This document shows positions 43,637 through 53,700 of a stretch of 64,000 nt of DNA, piece after piece. A program made the position numbers and the translations under genes. The stretch spans positions 490,814 to 554,813 of the forward strand of contig JAIXUD010000009.1 of NCBI GenBank assembly GCA_027483645.1, read 5' to 3'. The stretch is from Sphingobacteriales bacterium (GTDB lineage Bacteria > Bacteroidota > Bacteroidia > Chitinophagales > CAIOSU01). The stretch's first letter is position 1. Every line of letters starts with the position of its first letter. A model generated the notes under the pieces. That model did no database searches. It was not told the DNA's origin and worked only from the letters and a program-made list of their open reading frames with translations.

Positions 43637-44917
43637 TTGAAAAGCACCTTGAAAATAGTATCCCTCAGCACTTCCGACAAAAATGGAGGGGCCGCCATCT
43701 CGGCGTTCCGGGTGCATCAAGCTTTATGGCACAACCATATCGATTCGCACATGGTGGTGCAAGACCCACGCTCCGACGACCCTCGTGTGCACAGCATCGT
43801 TAATGGATATGTCGATCAAAAACTTGCACTGGCCCGTTACGCTTGGGAGAAATTGACCTTCCTGCCATACGAGCGCGACAAGAGTATTCGCTTTGCCTTT
43901 TCAATGTCCAATACTGCCGCTTCGCTATCGAAACATCCTTTGGTACTAGAAGCTGACATTATCCACTTCAATTGGATGCACCAGGGTTTGATGTCGATTG
44001 ATGAAATGGGCAAGATATTCCAGCTGGGCAAACCCGTGGTATGGCTATTGCACGACATGTGGGCGTTTACAGGTGGCTGCCACTATGCGGGCGAAAGCAG
44101 AGGATTTGAAAGAGAATGCGGCAATTGCCAACAGTACCTCAAAAATCCTGGCCCGAACGACCTATCACATAGAATATGGCTCAAAAAGCAACAGACCTAT
44201 GCAAATGCACCGCTTACCATTGTGGCATCAAGCAAGTGGTTGGCTGGCGAGGCGCGTAAGAGCAGCCTGTTCAAGGATTTTAATGTCTACGATATCCCCA
44301 CTCCTATCAATCACGAAGAATTCTATCCAGAAGATAAAGCGACGGCCAAGAAGCGCTTTGGACTAAACCCCGATAAGCAATACCTATTGTTTGGCGCAAT
44401 GAGCTTGGGCGATGAGCGCAAAGGTTTCAAATACCTAAAAGAAGCCGTAAACCAACTAGTATTGGCTGGAAAGCTGGATACCGACAAGGTAGAATTGGTA
44501 ATATTTGGTAAAGACCGCCCAGAGGCACGTGAGGGTATTCCTTTAAAGGTTAACTTCCTCGGCCAGTTATCGAAAACTGAGGATTTACGAGCCGCTTACA
44601 ATTGCGCCGACATCTTTGTATTGCCATCGTTAGAAGACAACCTGCCTAATACCATTATCGAGGCCATCTCTTGTGGGGTACCTTCAGTAGCGTTTGACTG
44701 TACAGGCGTACCTGAGATAGTTACCCATAAGGAAACAGGCTATCTCGCTCTATTCAAATCATCGGAGGGCATAGCAGCAGGCATACAATGGGTGCTAAAC
44801 CACCCCGACCCTATAGCGCTTGGCAATGAAGCCCGCCGGCAATCGCTAAGCAAGTTTTCGGGCAAGGTTATTAGCGAGGCTTACGCTAAACTTTACAACC
44901 AATTACTTGGCAGGTGA
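43637..44917 (+). CDS. Glycosyltransferase, GT4 type
   Basis: Cytoplasmic retaining glycosyltransferase with a GT-B fold, probably adding a sugar to a surface glycan. N-terminal Rossmann block KIVSLSTSDKNGGAAISAFRVHQAL; C-terminal donor-binding block AADIFVLPSLEDNLPNTIIEAISCGVPSVAFDCTGVPEIV (the second Glu of this E-x7-E region contacts the sugar nucleotide). No ATG is available: an in-frame stop lies immediately upstream of a TTG at 43637, and another TTG 12 bases on, giving MKIVSLSTSDKNGG, fits the family better. It is divergent from the flippase and overlaps the convergent YfhO gene by 15 bases. Confidence 0.9.
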   Translation: MKSTLKIVSLSTSDKNGGAAISAFRVHQALWHNHIDSHMVVQDPRSDDPRVHSIVNGYVDQKLALARYAWEKLTFLPYERDKSIRFAFSMSNTAASLSKHPLVLEADIIHFNWMHQGLMSIDEMGKIFQLGKPVVWLLHDMWAFTGGCHYAGESRGFERECGNCQQYLKNPGPNDLSHRIWLKKQQTYANAPLTIVASSKWLAGEARKSSLFKDFNVYDIPTPINHEEFYPEDKATAKKRFGLNPDKQYLLFGAMSLGDERKGFKYLKEAVNQLVLAGKLDTDKVELVIFGKDRPEAREGIPLKVNFLGQLSKTEDLRAAYNCADIFVLPSLEDNLPNTIIEAISCGVPSVAFDCTGVPEIVTHKETGYLALFKSSEGIAAGIQWVLNHPDPIALGNEARRQSLSKFSGKVISEAYAKLYNQLLGR

Positions 44918-47446
44918 TTTAGGCTTTGGTTGTTGTGGCGCTACTGTTTGGGCTTGTGGCTCGTCCGTACCTTTTTTAAGGCGCATATAGATAAATCCAC
45001 CCAACCCAACCAACAGCAATGAGGAGCATACTAATGCTACAATGCCGCCAGTTTTAGCATACGCTGGCTCAAACTTGAACTCGATAGTGTGCTCACCAGC
45101 AGGTACCACCAATGCGCGCAGCACATAGTTGGCGCGCAGGTGCTCCACTGGCTTTCCATCGATAAACGCCTTCCAGCTTTCACCATCAGGGTAGTAGATT
45201 TCCGAGAATACCACCAGCTCTTTATTGGCGCTCTTATAGCTGTATTTCAACTGGTCGGGCTTGTACTCGGTAAGGGTGACGGTGCCATTTGGGTCTGGTG
45301 AAGGGGTGAACCCAGCCAATTGCTCTTTAAAGCTATTGCGCACCAGTGCAGTAGTGCGGGTATCAATGTTCGATAGGCCGAATAGCTCTTCATCGGCAGT
45401 GTTGGCAGTGAGTACCGTTTTAGCAAACCAAGCATTGCCCGCAGCATATGGGTTGCGCACCACTTCATTGGCCTTTTTACCCAATATAAAGTAGCGGGTG
45501 TTCAGCATGTTCAGTACCGATAGGTTTTCTGGCACCGCCCCTTTTTGCAAGCCAGCCTGCAAGCTGCCCATATCTTTCATAATCTGGTTCTCGATTAACT
45601 CTTGGTAGGTACGCAACTTAGCGGCATGGTAGCCACCAACCGACTTGTGCCAGTAAGATGGGCTGGCATTGGTAAATGGCGAGCCGCCGGCAAAATTCAA
45701 TACCCGGTAGCTGATGTCCTTATCTTGCAACACAGCCCTATCCGCTTCGGTAGGGATAAACATGTTATCATATTCTACCTTCGAAACGAAGTCGGAATCG
45801 TTAAGGTAGCGCTTGCTTACCTGCCATCCATCAACCACCACCAACAGGCCTAGTCCTATTACTAAGTATTGGCGTTTTAGTTTCTCAGTGAGCAAGGCCC
45901 AGATAAGGCCCGCGGAGGCAGCTACAAAGAACAAGGAACGGAGCGCATCAGTGGTTAGCATGCTTTTGCGGTCGGCCAGTTTGGTAGCAAGGTCGATATA
46001 ACCTTCGCCTCCATCTTTATTACCGCTAAAATCAAAGAACATACCACTTCCCAATCCAAACACGAGCAATATACCACCTACAATACCTGCGGCAACTGTT
46101 AATTGCTTAATGGCTTGCTTCTTGTCCTTCGTATCCCAAATCTCTTTCAATCCCCAAAAACCCACCAACACGAATATGAGGTTGGTAATGGTTAATATCA
46201 TCGATGGGGTGCGAAACTTGTTATACATCGGCACATTGTCAAACACCCAATAGTTAAGAGTCTCAAAATTTTTACCCCAAGAGAGCATCATGGTAAGCAA
46301 GGCAATACCCAGTAAAATCCATTTAACGGGATGCTTAATGACTACCATACCCAGCACAAACAAGAAGCATACAATAGCGCCAAAATAGATAGGGCCTGAA
46401 GTAAATGGTTGGTCGCCCCAATAGAGTTCGCTACCTGCAATCTGGTTAGCTACTTTCTCCGCTTCTGGTTTTGGATAGCCGTTTTGCATCAATAGCGCCG
46501 TCATCTTCTTATGCGATTCAGTACCCGTATAGTTACCACCGCTGCCACCACCTTTGTAGTTAGGTATCAATATGGTCATGGTTTCATCAATACCTTGGCT
46601 CCAGCTAAAGGCGTACTCTTTGGTAAGGCTACCTTCTTTATTTTCAACATTTGCTTGCGAAAGCTCGGATTTACCGCCACGGATGGTCGCGTGTGAGTAG
46701 TCGTAAGTGCCCCAAATCTGCACCGTATTGCTGCCTACGGCAAGCAAAGTAGCCACTACCAATATGCCGGTAGCTTTGGCTACGTTGGGCAAATCCTTTT
46801 TAACAAGTCCATAAATAACATAGAAAGCACCTAGCAAGCCACCAGCGATAAGGGTGTAGTAGGTTATCTGTATGTGGTTACTACGCAGTTGTAACGCCAA
46901 GAAGAAGCCTAACAATAAAGCCCCCGCAACCCATTTGCCTCGGTAAGCCAATATAATACCACCTAATACAGGCGCCATAAAAGCCATGGCGAGCACTTTG
47001 TTTAAGTGGCCAGCCTCAATACTCACCAAGTTAAACGAACCAAAAGCGAACCCCACTGCACCAATGGCACTTAGCCACACGTTTTTGGTAAGTGGATAGA
47101 GCAGTAGATACACGCCTACCATCAAATAAAACAGTAGGCTGGTCTCATTTACAAACAAATCGGAAACGAACACCATGATTTTGCCGATTAAGTTCATCGG
47201 GTAATCAAGCCAAATCTGTATAGATGGCATACCGCTGAACATGGAGTTGGTCCACAGCGTTTGCTCACCGGTATTTTTTACATACTCGGTTATCTCATGT
47301 TGCTGGCCCATGGCCTGGGTATAATCGTGCTGTGCGAGCACTTTGCCCTGCAACAGCGGCAGCAGGTACACGTAGCTTAAAGCAACAAAAATAAGTACGG
47401 CGATAAGATGCGGGAGGACGTTGGCTTTCCAGTCGATATTTTTCAT
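44903..47446 (-). CDS. YfhO family membrane protein
   Basis: Large integral membrane protein of the YfhO family, GT-C-like proteins implicated in modifying envelope polymers with sugars from lipid carriers. About a dozen membrane helices fill residues 10-530 (e.g. VLPHLIAVLIFVALSYVYLLPLL; LIAGGLLGAFYVIYGLV), the acidic QHDYTQAMGQQHEI loop near residue 40 sits where GT-C enzymes carry catalytic acids, and a beta-rich periplasmic domain (YKPDQLKYSYKSANKELVVFSEIYYPDGESW) precedes the final helix. The 847 residues match the family. It belongs spatially to the surface-glycan group. Confidence 0.85.
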   Translation of the reverse strand: MKNIDWKANVLPHLIAVLIFVALSYVYLLPLLQGKVLAQHDYTQAMGQQHEITEYVKNTGEQTLWTNSMFSGMPSIQIWLDYPMNLIGKIMVFVSDLFVNETSLLFYLMVGVYLLLYPLTKNVWLSAIGAVGFAFGSFNLVSIEAGHLNKVLAMAFMAPVLGGIILAYRGKWVAGALLLGFFLALQLRSNHIQITYYTLIAGGLLGAFYVIYGLVKKDLPNVAKATGILVVATLLAVGSNTVQIWGTYDYSHATIRGGKSELSQANVENKEGSLTKEYAFSWSQGIDETMTILIPNYKGGGSGGNYTGTESHKKMTALLMQNGYPKPEAEKVANQIAGSELYWGDQPFTSGPIYFGAIVCFLFVLGMVVIKHPVKWILLGIALLTMMLSWGKNFETLNYWVFDNVPMYNKFRTPSMILTITNLIFVLVGFWGLKEIWDTKDKKQAIKQLTVAAGIVGGILLVFGLGSGMFFDFSGNKDGGEGYIDLATKLADRKSMLTTDALRSLFFVAASAGLIWALLTEKLKRQYLVIGLGLLVVVDGWQVSKRYLNDSDFVSKVEYDNMFIPTEADRAVLQDKDISYRVLNFAGGSPFTNASPSYWHKSVGGYHAAKLRTYQELIENQIMKDMGSLQAGLQKGAVPENLSVLNMLNTRYFILGKKANEVVRNPYAAGNAWFAKTVLTANTADEELFGLSNIDTRTTALVRNSFKEQLAGFTPSPDPNGTVTLTEYKPDQLKYSYKSANKELVVFSEIYYPDGESWKAFIDGKPVEHLRANYVLRALVVPAGEHTIEFKFEPAYAKTGGIVALVCSSLLLVGLGGFIYMRLKKGTDEPQAQTVAPQQPKPKSPAK

Positions 47447-47483
47447 CAGGTATTCCTTTTTTGAAGGCGGAAATAAAAGTAAG

Positions 47484-47530
47484 GATTAATGATTAATGTA
47501 CCAATGTACTGATGTACCAATGTATCAATT
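47484..47530. repeat. Iterated ATGTACC/ATGTACT word array
   Basis: Near-repeats of AATGTACCAATGTACTGATG between the YfhO start and the threonine dehydrogenase gene. An open frame running through it is not used (see the dehydrogenase entry). Confidence 0.55.
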
Positions 47531-47645
47531 GGGATTTGAAAATCTGAAAATGTACCAATTGAAAATGCTTTCATACCATTTTCATTTCCCCCTAGCAAGA
47601 CAAATTACCACATCTTCAAATTGCGCAAGTCTTGTGTCTTGTGTA

Positions 47646-47675
47646 TTGCGTCTTGTGCCTAAATCCTTACCTTTG
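47646..47675 (+). promoter_or_regulatory. Promoter of threonine dehydrogenase
   Basis: TTG at 47646-47648, a 19-base spacer and TACCTTTG at 47668-47675: exact consensus. The -33 element lies inside an ACACAAGAC-type word array (47626-47659). Transcription from about 47682 requires the start codon at 47697, not the upstream in-frame ATG. Confidence 0.65.
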
Positions 47676-47696
47676 CCCCCGAAACCGCTAAAGTGT

Positions 47697-48641
47697 ATGG
47701 GAACCCGTGAGACCGTTTTGGTACTCGGCGCCAATGGACAGATTGGTACTGAGCTTGTAACAGCATTGCGCGCCAAGTATGGCAACGAAAATATAGTAGC
47801 ATCCGACATTAGGGAGGCTGCCCAAAGTGATGGCCCCTTCGAGATACTGGACATTATGAATGCCGCGGCTGCCACCGAGGTAATCAAAAAATACAACGTA
47901 ACGCAGATTTACCATCTAGCCGCCATACTTTCCGCCACTGGTGAAAAAAACCCTAGATTGGCTTGGCAAGTAAATATGGATGGCCTGTTGAACATCTTAG
48001 AAGCGAGCGCAGAGTTGGGTGTAAAGAAGGTATTTTGGCCGAGTTCTATTGCGGTATTTGGCAAGAACAGCCCCAAACGCCTTACCCCCCAATACACCAT
48101 TACCGACCCCGATACCATTTATGGCATAAGCAAACTTGCCGGCGAACGCTGGTGCCAATACTATTACCGCACTCGCGGTTTGGATGTGCGCAGCATTCGT
48201 TACCCAGGGCTTATAAGCTATGCAAGTAAACCAGGCGGCGGCACTACCGACTATGCCGTAGAGATATTTCATGAGGCGCTTAAGCAAGGCAAATACACCA
48301 GCTTTATTAAAGAGAGCCAACTGCTGCCCATGATGTATATGCCTGATGCAATAAGGGCCACCATCGATTTGATGGAGGCTGATGCCGATAAACTACGCAT
48401 CCGTTCTAGCTACAACATACACAGCCTTTCATTTTCGCCAGCGATGATTGCTGCGGCGATACAAATGCACTTGCCTGATTTCACTATAGATTATGCCGTA
48501 GATTTTAGGCAAAAGATTGCTGAGAGTTGGCCAGCCAGCCTGGAAGACAGCTACGCCCGGGTAGACTGGGGCTGGAAACCCTTATACGACCTTGCCGCTA
48601 CCGTAAAGGATATGCTGGAGAATGTGGGCAAGAAAATATAA
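47697..48641 (+). CDS. tdh: L-threonine 3-dehydrogenase, SDR type
   Basis: NAD-dependent oxidation of threonine to 2-amino-3-ketobutyrate; this is the short-chain, UDP-galactose-epimerase-like form found in Bacteroidota. Rossmann loop VLVLGANGQIGTEL at the N-terminus, catalytic Ser in WPSSIAVFG, catalytic pair YGISK, and the hallmark IRYPGLISYASKPGGGTTDY. The frame is open back to 47496, but the ATG at 47697 matches the family N-terminus (MGTRETVLVLGANG) and lies 22 bases after a consensus promoter. No kbl (2-amino-3-ketobutyrate ligase) is adjacent. About 314 residues, complete. Confidence 0.9.
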   Translation: MGTRETVLVLGANGQIGTELVTALRAKYGNENIVASDIREAAQSDGPFEILDIMNAAAATEVIKKYNVTQIYHLAAILSATGEKNPRLAWQVNMDGLLNILEASAELGVKKVFWPSSIAVFGKNSPKRLTPQYTITDPDTIYGISKLAGERWCQYYYRTRGLDVRSIRYPGLISYASKPGGGTTDYAVEIFHEALKQGKYTSFIKESQLLPMMYMPDAIRATIDLMEADADKLRIRSSYNIHSLSFSPAMIAAAIQMHLPDFTIDYAVDFRQKIAESWPASLEDSYARVDWGWKPLYDLAATVKDMLENVGKKI

Positions 48642-48694
48642 TCAATACCCCATCACCTTATGTAGTTTATAGGTACAGTTGACAGTCCTATAGA

Positions 48695-49798
48695 CTAAAA
48701 CTTGTAAGCATAAGTAAGAAGGAATAGATAATTCGCGAAGGCGGCATCGCCGTGGCGCTCAATACCGGTATTTGCTTGGGTTTCCTTGTCCGTAAGGCTT
48801 TGTAAGCGATTACGGAATACCGCTACCGGAATATTCACATTCACTTCGTGCTTTTTCTTAAAGCGATAAGCCACACCAGGTTCAACTGATACTGCATAAC
48901 CTGGCCTGCGGAAACCTTCGCTTTTTCCAAGAGCATCCCTTACAGGAACGCCTTCTATGCGAGCACCCAAAGTTATGTTAAGCGGATTGTTGGCAATAGG
49001 GTAAAAACTCACACCAGCGCGAGCCATAAACTGGTCGGGAATAGTCATAATTGCCTCATTGGCCAATAATGGACTTAAAGAGTCGCGATAGGTACGCACA
49101 CCGTTAGTGTTCATTGGGTTAAACAGATAGAAGCCATTTGCGTAGGCATACAATCTATGCGCTATGTGGGTATACGCTTGGACTTCAACATTAAAGCCCC
49201 AACCACCATCTCCGGGCTGTATCGACTGATCCACGGGGCGCTCTTGTGGACCATTAACGGTATAAAAAATATCGGTGGTTTCCTCATTGCCAGTAGGTAT
49301 TTTTATACCTCCACCAATTGAAAGATTGCGTTTCATAGACTTCTGCGGATCGAACAACCAATAGGTAGCAGTTAGGCGCATATCGCCGATGCCATAGGCC
49401 GTAGAACTGAACCGGCCCTTCCTATCATGTTCATAAAGCGATGAGCGAAATGAATAAACTAATGGCACGGTAGCATTAAGTACCAGCTTGCGGTTTACTG
49501 CATAGCTCAAGGTAATATCCAACGACGAGGTTTTATTGATTACTTCAGTGTGCTGCTCCAAACGCTCCTCTTGATAGTCGGTACCTTTATAATGCTTAAA
49601 TGAGTGGAGATACCTATATCCTAACGTAAGCTGAAAATGCTTGGGTTGCAACATGCTGCTACTATCAGTAGTAGTACACATACCCATATGGCGAACTGCT
49701 ACGCAGCCTTGCGCATAGGTATCGATGCTCGCAGTTATTGCAAATAGCATGATTACTACAGCCAAAAATGTTGTTTTGGTAGGTACCGATTTGCTCAT
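48695..49798 (-). CDS. Outer-membrane beta-barrel protein, unknown
   Basis: I do not recognise a named family. A signal peptide (FLAVVIMLFAITASIDTYAQ) precedes a mature protein of alternating amphipathic strands (FQLTLGYRYLHSF, SLDITLSYAVNRKLVLNATVPLVYSF, GIGDMRLTATYW, LSIGGGIKIPTGN) ending in the aromatic-terminated strand FANYLFLLTYAYKF, typical of outer-membrane insertion. A Cys pair (GCVAVRHMGMC) is found just after the signal peptide. I start at the ATG at 49798; a GTG two codons upstream is also in frame. No neighbour gives a clue to cargo. Confidence 0.75.
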   Translation of the reverse strand: MSKSVPTKTTFLAVVIMLFAITASIDTYAQGCVAVRHMGMCTTTDSSSMLQPKHFQLTLGYRYLHSFKHYKGTDYQEERLEQHTEVINKTSSLDITLSYAVNRKLVLNATVPLVYSFRSSLYEHDRKGRFSSTAYGIGDMRLTATYWLFDPQKSMKRNLSIGGGIKIPTGNEETTDIFYTVNGPQERPVDQSIQPGDGGWGFNVEVQAYTHIAHRLYAYANGFYLFNPMNTNGVRTYRDSLSPLLANEAIMTIPDQFMARAGVSFYPIANNPLNITLGARIEGVPVRDALGKSEGFRRPGYAVSVEPGVAYRFKKKHEVNVNIPVAVFRNRLQSLTDKETQANTGIERHGDAAFANYLFLLTYAYKF

Positions 49799-49888
49799 AC
49801 TCACAGTTTAATAAGTTAGTGTTGCTCGAATTTAACGAAATTAATTACATACGGTACAAAAAACCAGTATCCATAACAAAAAATTGTG

Positions 49889-50632
49889 CTAAACCTTCAC
49901 CAACCGCTGCCTTACCGCCTCATATAGCACCATACCTGCAGCTACCGATACGTTCAACGATTCTGTGGCGCCGAGCATAGGTATTTTGAAGCTATCGTTG
50001 GCCAAGCTGGCTAGTTTACCGCTTACACCCTCCCCTTCTGAACCCATAATTATGGCAGTGGGTATACTGAAGTCTACTTCGTGCAGGTGCTTTTCGGCAT
50101 CCATTTCACTTACAAGTATTTGCAGGCCGTTTAGCGTTAGCAAATCTACGGCATCTTCCAGCCTGTTCACCTTGCACACGGGGATGATGTTGAGCGCTCC
50201 TGCTGAGGCTTTAATCGCATCCGCGTGTATCAATGCACCACCGGTGGCAGGTACTACAATAGCCGAGGCACCGCAGCACTCCGCAGTGCGGGCTATGGCG
50301 CCAAAATTTCGCACATCGGTTACCCTATCCAACAACAAAAACAGCGGTACTTTATTCAAGTCATAGCTCTGCATCAGGATATCCTGCAAGTCATAGTATG
50401 ATATCAGCGTACCGAAGCCAATCATCCCTTGATGGTTGTTTCGGGTTACTTTATTCAGCTTTTGATGGGGCACATACTGCACCGGTATGCCGGCATGGCG
50501 CGCCAAGGCGCCCACCTCCTTCATCTCCGCATTCGAGGTACCGTTTTGCATCAGTATCTTTTCAAAAGGCTTACCGGCCTTCAATGCCTCTATCAATGGG
50601 TGCTTACCGTATATTAAATTCTCTTCTTTCAT
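49889..50632 (-). CDS. rlmB: 23S rRNA 2'-O-methyltransferase, SpoU/TrmH family
   Basis: Methylates a ribose 2'-OH in 23S rRNA (G2251 in E. coli numbering) using SAM through the trefoil-knot SPOUT fold. An N-terminal substrate-binding domain (NLIYGKHPLIEAL) precedes the catalytic motifs: motif 1 LLLDRVTDVRNFGAIARTAE with the conserved Asn and Arg, motif 2 IIMGSEGEGVS and motif 3 IPMLGATESLNVSVAAGMVLYE that form the knot. The 247 residues are normal. Assignment to RlmB rather than another SpoU member is by overall resemblance. Confidence 0.9.
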   Translation of the reverse strand: MKEENLIYGKHPLIEALKAGKPFEKILMQNGTSNAEMKEVGALARHAGIPVQYVPHQKLNKVTRNNHQGMIGFGTLISYYDLQDILMQSYDLNKVPLFLLLDRVTDVRNFGAIARTAECCGASAIVVPATGGALIHADAIKASAGALNIIPVCKVNRLEDAVDLLTLNGLQILVSEMDAEKHLHEVDFSIPTAIIMGSEGEGVSGKLASLANDSFKIPMLGATESLNVSVAAGMVLYEAVRQRLVKV

Positions 50633-50662
50633 TGAAGGCTGTATTGAATACGCTCTAAAGTA

Positions 50663-50688
50663 AAAAGCCCTCCCAAAGTGGGAGGGCC
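50663..50688 (-). terminator. Terminator of the DUF2723 gene
   Basis: On the minus strand a GCCCTCCCA / TGGGAGGGC stem (complement of 50668-50688) around CTT, followed by TTTTT (complement of 50663-50667), just after the stop at 50705. Confidence 0.85.
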
Positions 50689-50704
50689 TTGTTTTGTTTT
50701 TCTC

Positions 50705-53700
50705 TTAAAATGCTCCCATTCCTTGTAGCTTCGTCAGCTCCGCATTCACCTCGTCAACCATTACCTGGTCTTGGTTCTGAGTAGCGATGCGCCTCAACTC
50801 CGATATGATAGCGATGGATTGGCGCATATCGTTTTCATGGTTTGGCTCAAAGTCTTTTATATCCTGCAAGTATGTGTATTCGGCCATGGTGTGGGCCAAT
50901 AAGCCACGCATTAGCAACTGAGCCTTTTCAGTAGCGCCAGCCCTGTAATAAATATCTGGGTACCGCAGCATAAATACGTTGTATGGCACGGTTTCCTTTG
51001 GCATTACGCGAAGGCTCTCGTCCAATACTTTTATCGCCTCCGCTTTCTTGCCACTAGTAAGCATCTCCTCTGCCAACCTACCAAAGTTACTACGCAGGTT
51101 CATGGTCATACGCAAGATATTCTCATCCAAGTATATCCATTCTGGCACTTCAACGGTCAACTTAGTACCTGCTGCAACCGCATCGCTAGTAAGGTTATTT
51201 GCTTGTTTCAGCTCAGCAGGGGTCTTATTGAATTGCAAACCAATACTCACCAGCGTTTCGCCTTCTTTCGTAGTGTAAGTAATGGTCTTTTTGCGCTCAA
51301 TGCCTCCCCAACGGAATTCATCCATGGCGGTTTTAAACATCCTATCCTGAGCAATGTAGCCGTTACCATCGTTGGCGGTTTCAATTGGCACAATACGGTA
51401 AGCCAATCCTTCTAATTGGAAGTATTTCTCTAGACCTAAGTATGAATCAGGGCTAACTGATACGGCAAAGTAAATAGGGCGCTCCCAAAGATTAGATGCA
51501 ACGATGTCCAAGGTTACCAAGTCGTTTTTGAGCAAATTGTTTTTGTTTGCATCCATGCTCCAACGCAGTTGGTCTACTATGCGGTCGTAATATTCAGCTG
51601 GTACAATGTTGTTTGCTTTAATCTTCTCCTTATCCACCGGCATAAAGAAGTTTTTCACCGGGAAAACTTCCACCATCTCGCCACCTTGTGTTCCGCGCTT
51701 GTTGGCATCGTTGGCAATGTAAGCAATCACATCACTAAGGGGATAATAAGCACTTTGGTTGAACTTACCAGAATCATAAAAGCGCACCACATCACGAGTA
51801 TTGCCACGGTATTTTTCAGGTGTAAGCGATAGCTTCACGGCCGGTGCCTCGTTCATCTTGTAATTCAGCTGCTGCACGTACCAGTCTACCCCTAGCAAGC
51901 TAAGGTTTACTACCCTAATGTCAGGCCTTATATTCTCTACTTCTTGGGCATACCACAGTGGGTATGTATCGTTGTCCCCTTGGGTAAATATGATAGCGTT
52001 CGGTGCACACGATTCTAGGTAGTTTATCGCAAAATCTCTTGCGGTATAGCGACCAGAGCGATCGTGGTCATCCCAGTTCTCTGATACCAATACCAGTGGT
52101 ACCGAAAGGCTCACTACAAAAGCTAAGCCCAGTGATAGGGTATTTTTCAGCTTGGCATTTTCCAAAGCTTTGTAAAGGGCCAGCATACCGAAGCCAATCC
52201 ACAAACAGAACGTAACAAAGGAGCCAACCAGCGTATAGTCACGCTCACGAGGCTCAAATGGCGGCGAGTTGAGGTATACCACTTGCAACACGCCCGTAAA
52301 CAGGAACAATACCAAAATAATGGTGAAACCCTTCCAGTCGCGCTTGGCATGATAGAACATTCCCACAAGCCCAAGTATAAATGGCAACAGGAAGTACTTG
52401 TTCATGCCGGCATTCTCCTTACGCCACTCAGGCATATTGTCTGTAGGGCCAATAATTATTTCATCGATGAAATTGATACCAGTAATAAATTTGCCTTCGT
52501 TGTTATCAAACCTGCCTTGTATGTCGTTCTGCCTGCCAGAGAAGTTCCACATAAAGTAGCGTAGGTACATTACCCCAACTTGATAGTTCAAGAAGAAGCT
52601 AATGTTGTCGCGCTGCGAAACCAAATCCTTCACGGTATATTCGCCGCCCGATGTTTGGGCAAACTGTTGCGCTTGGGCCAATGCCTGCTGCCAACCAATA
52701 CCGTCGCTAGAGAATTTTCTAATAGCATTGCCAGACCTATCAACCACCGCAAAATCGGGGTTAAGCATCGCACGGTAGGCTTGTACGTGGCGGTCGTCGT
52801 TCCAAGATCCCATACGGGGGAAGAACATCTTATCCGACTTACTAAAAGCGTAATCTACTTTTTTGCCGATGATCTCATATTTTACCTTACCATTAGCATC
52901 AGGCAATGGGAAGTAGCGGTTGCCATTATCTACAATTTCATTAGGGTAGGCGGTATAGTTAGGGCCATAAACCAATGCACGGCTGCCATATTGCTCACGG
53001 TTTAGGTAAGACTCTAGCATGAACACGTTATCGGGGTTATTCATGTTGATGGGTGTATCGGCACCTGCGCGTATCACTACAATTACGTAGGTGGAGAAGC
53101 CAATCATGGTCATCAAAAAGCATAACACACCTACATGTATTTTAGAACGACTTAGTGTCATCCCCAGCAACCTTACGGGTGCCAAAAGGCTTCCACGGGT
53201 AGCATACAAAGCATATGCAATTAACCCAAACAAGATGAGCACGAACAAACCAAAACCGGTACCAACACCCAAGCCGAAGCTGTTTACGGTGAGCAGCTCC
53301 ATTTTAGCAATGATAGAGATAAGGCCGCTTACAATACCTTTGAAGAAGAATCCGAGGATAACGAAACCAACTGCTAGTGCAATTGTGATGCCCAATGGCC
53401 TTGGGTTTTGAAACTTCTTGAAGTAGTAAATCAATGCCATAGATGGGATGGCCAAGAAGCTAAGCAAATGGACACCGCTGGAAACGCCCAAAAGGAAGAA
53501 GGTTAAAACCAACCACTTATCGGCAGTTTCTTCAGGTGCGTTCTCCCATTTCAACATGGTCCAGAATACGAGCATCATAAAGAACAACGACATAGCGTAC
53601 ACCTCGCCCTCTACTGCCGAAAACCAAATGGTATCGGTAAAGGTACAAGCCAAGCCGCCAATAACGCCAGTTGCAATAATCAAGGCTGTCTGAAAGCCAG

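Noticed and set aside
47496-47696. N-terminal extension of the threonine dehydrogenase frame
   Set aside because: It runs through word arrays and the promoter and lacks family resemblance; the ATG at 47697 fits the Rossmann start.
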